10,467 bases of DNA from Blautia sp. (GTDB lineage: Bacteria > Bacillota > Clostridia > Lachnospirales > Lachnospiraceae): contig JAFOJB010000573.1 in NCBI GenBank assembly GCA_017420455.1, positions 1 through 10,467 on the forward strand, in the 5' to 3' direction. The translations under genes and the position numbers were made by a program. Within the stretch, counting starts at the first letter, position 1. Each line of letters begins with the position of its first letter. Below are positions 6,000 to 10,467 of this stretch, piece by piece. The notes beneath the pieces are model-generated. The model worked only from the letters and a program-made list of their open reading frames with translations, was not told the DNA's origin and did no database searches.

Positions 6000-6884
6000 A
6001 TGAAGAGGATACTGACAATTCAGGATATTTCCTGTCTGGGAAAATGTTCTGTCACCATTGCGCTGCCGGTGCTTTCCGCCATGGGGGTGGAGACGGTGAT
6101 CCTTCCTACAGCGCTGCTCAGTGCACACACAATGTTCCATGACGTTTTCCGGCAGGATCTTACCGCAGAGATGGAAAAGATCATGGAACACTGGGAAAGA
6201 GAGGGGATTACCTTCGACGCCATCTATACGGGATATCTTGGAACGGAGGCTCTGATAGAGCAGGCCCTTCATGCGATCCATGCCTTTCGGAGGGAGGATA
6301 CCTTTGTACTGACGGACCCTGTGATGGGGGATCACGGAAGATTATACAGCGGGTTTCTTCCATCCTACGCGGAAAAGAACCTGGCCCTCTGCCAGTCAGC
6401 GGACCTGATCCTTCCGAATATCACAGAGGCCTGTATGATGACAGGAATACCATACAGAGAGGATGGAGACAGGGCATATTTCCGCGGGATCCTTTCTGCG
6501 CTGCTTACATCCGGAAACTCCGGAAGAGGGAAAGCTGCCCTGACGGGCGTTTCCCTGGAAAAGGGAAAGACGGGAGTCATGGGGCTGGACGCAGGGAACG
6601 GCGAATGGTTCGAATATCAGAATGAGCTGCTTCCTGTTTCTTATCATGGGACAGGGGATCTTTTCGCCAGCGTCACGGCCGGCGCGATTCTGAACGGCCG
6701 TACCTGGAAGGAAGCTCTGGTTCTGGCCTGTGATCATACTGCCCGGACCATCGAAAGCAGTATCGGGAATAAAAGAGATCTGCGGTTTGGTGTGGATTTT
6801 GAAAAAACGCTGCCTTATCTCATGGAGAACCCTGAAAAAAATAGTGAGACAGCAGAACAAGGCGGAAACACCCCACACGCATAA
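6000..6884 (+). CDS. pdxK: Pyridoxal/pyridoxamine kinase (PfkB/ribokinase-like fold)
   Basis: The enzyme phosphorylates vitamin B6 vitamers with ATP to give PLP or its precursor. It has 294 residues, usual for PdxK/PdxY. Marks are the N-terminal strand MKRILTIQDISCLGKCS, TDPVMGDHGRLY (105-116), the LILPN segment near 136-140 that precedes the nucleotide region, and HGTGDLFASV (216-225), where D220 is the catalytic base and the preceding Gly-Thr-Gly forms the anion hole. GCAGGAG (5987-5993) gives a normal spacing to ATG 6000. The C-terminal 18 residues are polar and probably disordered. Which B6 vitamer is preferred cannot be read here, and the pdxK/pdxY choice is by family only. The PLP-dependent desulfurase follows after 119 nt, a sensible functional neighbour. 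Confidence 0.88.
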   Translation: MKRILTIQDISCLGKCSVTIALPVLSAMGVETVILPTALLSAHTMFHDVFRQDLTAEMEKIMEHWEREGITFDAIYTGYLGTEALIEQALHAIHAFRREDTFVLTDPVMGDHGRLYSGFLPSYAEKNLALCQSADLILPNITEACMMTGIPYREDGDRAYFRGILSALLTSGNSGRGKAALTGVSLEKGKTGVMGLDAGNGEWFEYQNELLPVSYHGTGDLFASVTAGAILNGRTWKEALVLACDHTARTIESSIGNKRDLRFGVDFEKTLPYLMENPEKNSETAEQGGNTPHA

Positions 6885-6891
6885 AGAAGGT

Positions 6892-6920
6892 TTGTGAAGA
6901 AGAGCTTCCGACAATATTCT
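6892..6920 (+). promoter_or_regulatory. Weak candidate promoter before the cysteine desulfurase
   Basis: TTGTGA (6892-6897), a 17 nt spacer and TATTCT (6915-6920) each match four of six consensus bases. It overlaps the hairpin at 6900-6933. If real, it would give the desulfurase and the downstream jet genes a start independent of pdxK. Confidence 0.25.
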
Positions 6921-6933
6921 GCCGGAAGCTCTT
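6900..6933 (+). terminator. Hairpin between pdxK and the cysteine desulfurase, possible weak terminator
   Basis: AAGAGCTTCCG (6900-6910) pairs perfectly over 11 bp with CGGAAGCTCTT (6923-6933) around a 12-base loop. Only three T's (6932-6934) follow before GCGCG, so termination is probably partial at best. It may instead be an mRNA boundary that sets different levels of pdxK and the downstream genes. Confidence 0.55.
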
Positions 6934-7003
6934 TGCGCGATAAAGTGCCTGCACAGGAGTACGCCTGACGGCGAACGGTCGTCGATAAGAGGAGGACAGG
7001 GAA

Positions 7004-8200
7004 ATGCCGGTTATCTATATGGATCATTCAGCCACGACGCCGGTTTCGGAGAGGGCTCTGGCCGCGATGCTGCCGTATTTCAGGGAGGAGTTCGGGAATC
7101 CTTCCGCTGTCTATGGATATGGACAGACGGCAAAGAATACGCTGGAAAAATGCAGGGAAAGAATGGCAAAGGCCCTGGGAGCATTCCGGTCCGAGATTTA
7201 TTTTACTTCCGGAGGAACAGAGAGCGACAACCTGGTAATCCGGAGCATTGCGGCGATGAAAAGGGATAAGGGCCGTCATATGATCACAACCATGATCGAG
7301 CACAATGCAGTCCGTAGAACCTTTGAAGCCCTGGAAAAAGAAGGTTATTCCGTGACGTATCTGCAGCCGGATCCGATGGGCAGGATTACACCGGAACAGC
7401 TGGCACAGGCAATCCGGGAGGATACCATCCTGATCTCCATCATGATGGCCAACAACGTGGTGGGAACGGTTCTTCCCATCAAAGAGCTGGCCATGACAGC
7501 CAGAAAGCGCCATGTGCTTTTTCACACAGACGCCGTACAGGCTGTCGGGCATATCCCTGTAAATGTCCATGAGCTGGGAGTGGATTTCCTTTCGCTTTCC
7601 GCCCACAAATTCCATGGGCCAAAGGGGGTTGGAGCGGTTTACTGCCGGATTCCGAACAGGCTGCTTCCCATGCAGACCGGCGGAGGCCAGGAAAAGGAAG
7701 TCCGTTCCGGGACTGAAAATATTCCCGGGATCGTGGGCATGACAGAGGCACTGGAGGAAGCTGTGGAGAACCTTGAAGGCAGCTCCGTTTACCTTACCGG
7801 GCTCAGGGATCATATTACCCGGGAACTGTGTGCTGTTCCCGGAGTTCACAGGACCGGGGACCCGGTGAACCGTCTGCCGGGGTTCTGCTCCTTTATTGTG
7901 GAGAATATCCATCACAGTGTGTTTCTGGTGAACGCCCTGAATGAGAGAGGAATCTGTGTCAGCTCCGGTTCTGCCTGCAGTGCTTCCTCCAGGGAGGCCT
8001 CCCATGTACTTCTGGCATTGGGGTATGATCAGGAAATGTCCGGGGAAGCCCTGCGGATTACGCTGGATACGGAAAATACCCGGGAGGAAGCAGAATATCT
8101 TATATCTTCTGTAAAAGAGTGTATTGCGCTGGTACGTGCCAGGGAGAAGAAAAAAGAGGGAACCCTGGAAGGAAGCGTCCGGAAAGCTGCAGGGAGATAA
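7004..8200 (+). CDS. Cysteine desulfurase, NifS/IscS class (PLP-dependent)
   Basis: The enzyme takes sulfur from L-cysteine as an enzyme persulfide, releasing alanine, and hands it on for Fe-S clusters, thiolated tRNA or sulfur cofactors. Its 398 residues match the family. Seen in sequence: YMDHSATTP (5-13), SGGTESDN (69-76), H100 (ring-stacking His), D176 and Q179 (PLP ring), SAHKFHGPKG (199-208) with Schiff-base K202, RSGTEN (234-239), and SSGSACSAS (320-328) with catalytic C325 in the long loop, group I style. All key residues are intact. The C-terminal tail is Lys-rich. AGGAGG (6990-6995) sets the start. In many Clostridia such a gene is followed by thiI or an IscU-type scaffold; here the next gene is jetA after 41 nt, so the sulfur acceptor is not indicated. 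Confidence 0.93.
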   Translation: MPVIYMDHSATTPVSERALAAMLPYFREEFGNPSAVYGYGQTAKNTLEKCRERMAKALGAFRSEIYFTSGGTESDNLVIRSIAAMKRDKGRHMITTMIEHNAVRRTFEALEKEGYSVTYLQPDPMGRITPEQLAQAIREDTILISIMMANNVVGTVLPIKELAMTARKRHVLFHTDAVQAVGHIPVNVHELGVDFLSLSAHKFHGPKGVGAVYCRIPNRLLPMQTGGGQEKEVRSGTENIPGIVGMTEALEEAVENLEGSSVYLTGLRDHITRELCAVPGVHRTGDPVNRLPGFCSFIVENIHHSVFLVNALNERGICVSSGSACSASSREASHVLLALGYDQEMSGEALRITLDTENTREEAEYLISSVKECIALVRAREKKKEGTLEGSVRKAAGR

Positions 8201-8245
8201 ATGGTTGGGGAGAAAATGTTTAGATTTCCGAGGAGATTTGCATGA
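8201..8245 (+). CDS. Possible 14-codon bridging mini-ORF between the desulfurase and jetA
   Basis: Its ATG directly abuts the desulfurase TAA (8198-8200). AGGGAGA (8191-8197) lies just upstream, and its TGA (8243-8245) overlaps the jetA ATG (8242-8244) as ATGA. The encoded peptide is MVGEKMFRFPRRFA. It may simply be a coupling device, or chance in a 41 nt gap. jetA also has its own ribosome binding site at 8230-8235. Confidence 0.25.
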   Translation: MVGEKMFRFPRRFA

Positions 8246-9660
8246 ATCTTTTTTCACGAATTCCGGACCGGTTTTTCAGTATTCTGGTCTCTTCCAAGAA
8301 GGAGCTTTATGTGCAGGCGCTGTTTGTTCTGCGGCAGGCCTTTAAGTCAGAACTGGTCATACGGCGGGAGGATCTGCTGGCTATGCTGATGGACTCGCTG
8401 GATGCGGATATAGAAGAAGCGGATTTTACGGAGGAAGCGGCAGAGGAAGGGGAAAGTGCCGGCCTGGCGGGCAGCCTTTCCCAGAAGGCGCATCTTCTGC
8501 TCCGCCGTCTGAAAGAAACAGGGTGGATCGAGACGGAATATGAGGCGCGGTCTTTTGAAGAGAATATCACCATTCCGGATTACGCGATTTCGGTCATCAA
8601 CCTTCTGTATGATCTTTCGACGGAGAAGGTGAGAGAATACAACAGCTATGTCTATGCTACCTATGCGGCGCTGAAAAACGCAGCGGAGGTTCCGGATTAT
8701 ACATTTCAGGCGCTCCAGACGGCATATCAGAATACGGTACGCCTGATCGATGAGCTGAAATCCCTGTTCAACAATATAAGAAGGTATTATCGGATGATTC
8801 CCGGGGAAGACGATGTAAACGAGCTTCTGCGGGAGCATTTTGATGAGTATAAGTCCAAGGTTTTCGATACCATTTATTATCCGCTGAAGACGATCGATTC
8901 CGTACCGCGTTTCAAGCATGCCATCCTGTCCATTCTGAACGCCTGGCTGCTGGATGAGAAAGTGCAGGAGCTTATCGTGACCCAGGGAATCACCCGCCGG
9001 ATCTTCTCCGGCGAGGAGGAGGGCCGTGAGGAGATGCTCCGGATGATCAATTATGTGGCAGATACCTATGAGAGCATTGAAGAAATGCAGAGCGAGATCG
9101 ATGTCAAGCATAATGAGTATATCAATGCTTCTGTGGAGCATATCCGCTACCTCATGAACGCCGACAGGGGGGTAAAGGGGAAACTGATCGAGCTCCTGAA
9201 GGCATCCTCGCGGGAGGAAGTGCTTTATCCCATGACGGAAAGCCTGGAGGTTTACAGTCATCAGTACTATGACAGTAAATCCCTGTATGCGAAGGTGAAG
9301 CGGACACGCAGGAGCGAAGGAAAACCACTGGCGCTTCAGGAGGAAGAAGCACCGGCGGAAATGGTGGAAAGCTTCCTTCAGGAGGTACGCAGGCAATATA
9401 CCAATAAAAAGATCGACCACCGCATCGGCAGATGGTTCGGGCCGGCCGCCTCCTTTACCACTGAGGAGATCAGCATGGAAGAGCCGGAAGACTTTATCTT
9501 TTTCCTGCTGGGAACCATCCGGGGAACGGAAAAGGATGCGCCTTACACCGTGGAATTCCAGAGCGGCAATACCAACAGGCAGGGATACAGCCTGCCCAGG
9601 ACAGTCTTCCGGAGAAAAAACCGGGGGAAAGACCAGAGAATGCAGGGAGAAGGATTATGA
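8242..9660 (+). CDS. jetA: Wadjet protein JetA (kleisin-like subunit of an SMC plasmid-defence complex)
   Basis: JetA is the MukF/MksF-like kleisin that bridges the JetC SMC heads and recruits JetB. The complex restricts plasmid transformation by recognising and cutting small circular DNA with JetD. The 472-residue length and the N-terminus MNLFSRIPDRFFSILVSSKK, followed by YVQALFVLRQAFKSELVIRREDLLAML, are typical of the JetA family (the group long listed as DUF5716). Residues about 1-110 look like a winged-helix region, interrupted at about 52-75 by an acidic linker (EEADFTEEAAEEGES). About 130-330 is mostly helical with heptad-like spacing, fitting a kleisin helical bundle. The C-terminal 20 residues are basic. 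GAGGAG (8230-8235) precedes ATG 8242. The stop overlaps the jetB start by ATGA. The Wadjet subtype was not assigned. Confidence 0.88.
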   Translation: MNLFSRIPDRFFSILVSSKKELYVQALFVLRQAFKSELVIRREDLLAMLMDSLDADIEEADFTEEAAEEGESAGLAGSLSQKAHLLLRRLKETGWIETEYEARSFEENITIPDYAISVINLLYDLSTEKVREYNSYVYATYAALKNAAEVPDYTFQALQTAYQNTVRLIDELKSLFNNIRRYYRMIPGEDDVNELLREHFDEYKSKVFDTIYYPLKTIDSVPRFKHAILSILNAWLLDEKVQELIVTQGITRRIFSGEEEGREEMLRMINYVADTYESIEEMQSEIDVKHNEYINASVEHIRYLMNADRGVKGKLIELLKASSREEVLYPMTESLEVYSHQYYDSKSLYAKVKRTRRSEGKPLALQEEEAPAEMVESFLQEVRRQYTNKKIDHRIGRWFGPAASFTTEEISMEEPEDFIFFLLGTIRGTEKDAPYTVEFQSGNTNRQGYSLPRTVFRRKNRGKDQRMQGEGL

Positions 9661-10298
9661 TCGATGAACAATATCAGCGTCTTGGCATGATGGATAAAGA
9701 GAATTTCAGCCGGATCGTCAATCAGCTTCTGGCACATACCTTTCTGCTGGCGGAGGACTATGATTTCGCCGAGGGGATCAGCAGGGTCAACAAGGATTAT
9801 CTTTTTGCGGAGAGGAATTTTGACCTGTTCCAGGAATACTTCTCTATGGCAGGCTTCCGGCTGGAGCGGGATTCCGGGTATGGAGTGATCACTCTGGTCA
9901 GCAGCTACGATGGAAACCGGGTGCGGTTTGACAAATTCACGACGGTTCTGGTCTATGCCCTCCGGCTGATGTATGAGGAGGAACGGGAGAAGCTGACGCT
10001 GACGAAGGAGATCGTGGTCACCACCGGGGATATCGTGAAGAAGCTGTTTCATCTTGGCGCGATCGCGAAAAGACCGGCGAATCTGGTACTCCACGATTCG
10101 CTGCGGACACTGGGGAAATTCAAGGTGGTTGTGAAAAAGGACGGCGCATGGGAGGATCCGGAAACGCGGATCCTGATTCTGCCGACTATCCTGTTTATTG
10201 TCTCCAATGAGCAGATTTCCAATCTGTCCCGTCTTGTAGAGCCGGAGGAAGGGGCCGCGGATATCCCGGAGGAAGAGGACTTCTATGAAGAAGAATAG
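9657..10298 (+). CDS. jetB: Wadjet protein JetB (KITE/MukE-like, DUF4194 family)
   Basis: JetB is the small winged-helix partner that binds the JetA kleisin, in the role MukE has in MukBEF. The 213 residues match the family. Characteristic stretches are FSRIVNQLLAHTFLLAEDYD near the N-terminus, YLFAERNFDLFQEYFSMAGF, and RFDKFTTVLVYALRLMYEEE in the centre; LILPTILFIVSNEQI near the C-terminus resembles the usual closing strand of the domain. A strongly acidic tail (about 192-213, ending DFYEEE) follows. The ATG lies in the ATGA overlap with jetA, which implies translational coupling, and GGGAGAAGG (9644-9652) serves as its binding site. The last codons lie in a 37 bp tandem duplication. Confidence 0.9.
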   Translation: MIDEQYQRLGMMDKENFSRIVNQLLAHTFLLAEDYDFAEGISRVNKDYLFAERNFDLFQEYFSMAGFRLERDSGYGVITLVSSYDGNRVRFDKFTTVLVYALRLMYEEEREKLTLTKEIVVTTGDIVKKLFHLGAIAKRPANLVLHDSLRTLGKFKVVVKKDGAWEDPETRILILPTILFIVSNEQISNLSRLVEPEEGAADIPEEEDFYEEE

Positions 10299-10354
10299 CC
10301 GAAGTACAGGCGGGAATTTCTATGAGGAAGAATAGCCGAAATACAGGCGGGAAT
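10281..10354 (+). repeat. 37 bp tandem duplication across the jetB stop codon
   Basis: Unit 1 (10281-10317) and unit 2 (10318-10354) are identical at 35 of 37 positions and directly adjacent. Unit 1 encodes the jetB ending FYEEE and its TAG. Because 37 is not a multiple of three, unit 2 repeats the same FYEEE-stop coding in another frame, beyond the real stop. The JetB protein is not changed, but the spacing to jetC grows by 37 nt. High identity suggests a recent slippage event. Confidence 0.9.
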
Positions 10355-10429
10355 ACAGAGAAAAACGGAAACAGGCGGCCTTCAGGGACCCTGAAGGTGA
10401 AACAGATGATGAGCGGAGGATGTGTATGA
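10322..10429 (+). CDS. Possible 35-codon bridging mini-ORF between jetB and jetC
   Basis: ATG 10322 (inside repeat unit 2) opens a frame of 35 codons rich in Asn, Gly, Lys and Arg. Its TGA (10427-10429) overlaps the jetC ATG (10426-10428) as ATGA. Only a weak GGCGGGAA lies upstream. An equivalent ATG in unit 1 (10285) reads only 16 codons before the duplicated TAG. The peptide resembles nothing I know; a coupling role or chance are both possible. Confidence 0.25.
   Translation: MRKNSRNTGGNTEKNGNRRPSGTLKVKQMMSGGCV
10379..10397. promoter_or_regulatory. 19 bp perfect palindrome upstream of jetC
   Basis: CCTTCAGGG (10379-10387), A, CCCTGAAGG (10389-10397). It is a perfect inverted repeat with a single central base. 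It ends 17 nt before the jetC ribosome binding site GGAGGA (10415-10420). As DNA it could bind a dimeric regulator; as RNA it gives a stable short hairpin that could affect jetC translation. No T-run follows, so it is not a terminator. Confidence 0.5.
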
Positions 10430-10467
10430 AAAAGCTGAACAGCCTTCTCCTGATCCACTGGTACGGG
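10426..10467 (+). CDS. jetC: Wadjet protein JetC (SMC/MukB-like ATPase), first 14 codons only
   Basis: ATG 10426 follows GGAGGA (10415-10420) by five bases and opens a frame, MKKLNSLLLIHWYG, that continues off the right edge. The pattern of basic residue, hydrophobic strand, then I-[HN]-W-[HY] resembles the first beta strand of JetC/MukB-type ATPases, which precedes the Walker A loop (expected a few dozen residues further on). The call rests mainly on gene order jetA-jetB-jetC; the visible protein is too short to prove it. Confidence 0.72.
   Translation, partial: MKKLNSLLLIHWYG

Noticed and set aside
4813..6018. Minus-strand open frame of 401 codons
   Set aside because: It lies antisense to galT, whose motifs and length are certain; the extra N-terminal part comes from the repeat copy. 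Long antisense frames are common in this codon usage.
7028..8257. Minus-strand open frame of 409 codons
   Set aside because: It is an antisense shadow of the cysteine desulfurase, which has all catalytic residues intact; the antisense protein shows no family features.
8347..9420. Minus-strand open frame of 357 codons
   Set aside because: It is antisense to jetA and has no recognisable domain.

Overview
The window looks like a chromosomal segment of a Gram-positive anaerobe of the Clostridia, most likely Lachnospiraceae. I infer this from near-consensus AGGAGG ribosome binding sites, a consensus sigma-A promoter, moderate GC, the class 2 (Firmicutes-type) galactose-1-phosphate uridylyltransferase, and the JetA/JetB subfamily. 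No rRNA, CRISPR array, transposase or integrase is visible. All recognisable genes lie on the + strand.

Left part (1-2896). The 3' portion of an MBOAT O-acyltransferase gene (2-1426, open at the left edge) is followed by about 1.5 kb that codes for almost nothing: one 64-residue zinc-ribbon protein (1897-2091) and one tRNA-Lys(UUU) (2624-2696). The rest of this stretch is rich in structure. It holds a 77-78 bp repeat present twice head to head (a hairpin of about 160 nt), a 41 bp inverted repeat on either side of the zinc-ribbon gene, two promoters with shared sequence, several further hairpins and two intrinsic terminators.

Middle part (2897-8200). Four metabolic genes lie in series: pncB (nicotinate phosphoribosyltransferase, NAD salvage), galT (Leloir pathway), a pyridoxal/pyridoxamine kinase (makes PLP or its precursor) and a PLP-dependent cysteine desulfurase. 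A third copy of the 77 bp repeat fills the galT-kinase gap. A hairpin lies between the kinase and the desulfurase.

Right part (8242-10467). A Wadjet (JetABCD, also called MksBEFG or EptABCD) plasmid-defence operon begins 41 nt after the desulfurase. It has jetA (kleisin-like), jetB (KITE-like, overlapping jetA by ATGA) and the first 14 codons of jetC (SMC-like ATPase), which runs off the window; jetD should lie beyond. In this system an SMC complex is thought to extrude DNA loops and, with the JetD nuclease, cleave small circular DNA such as plasmids. The family is known. What is unusual here is the wiring: close linkage to a cysteine desulfurase, two bridging mini-ORFs that end in ATGA at the jetA and jetC starts, a 37 bp tandem duplication over the jetB stop, and a 19 bp perfect palindrome just upstream of the jetC ribosome binding site.
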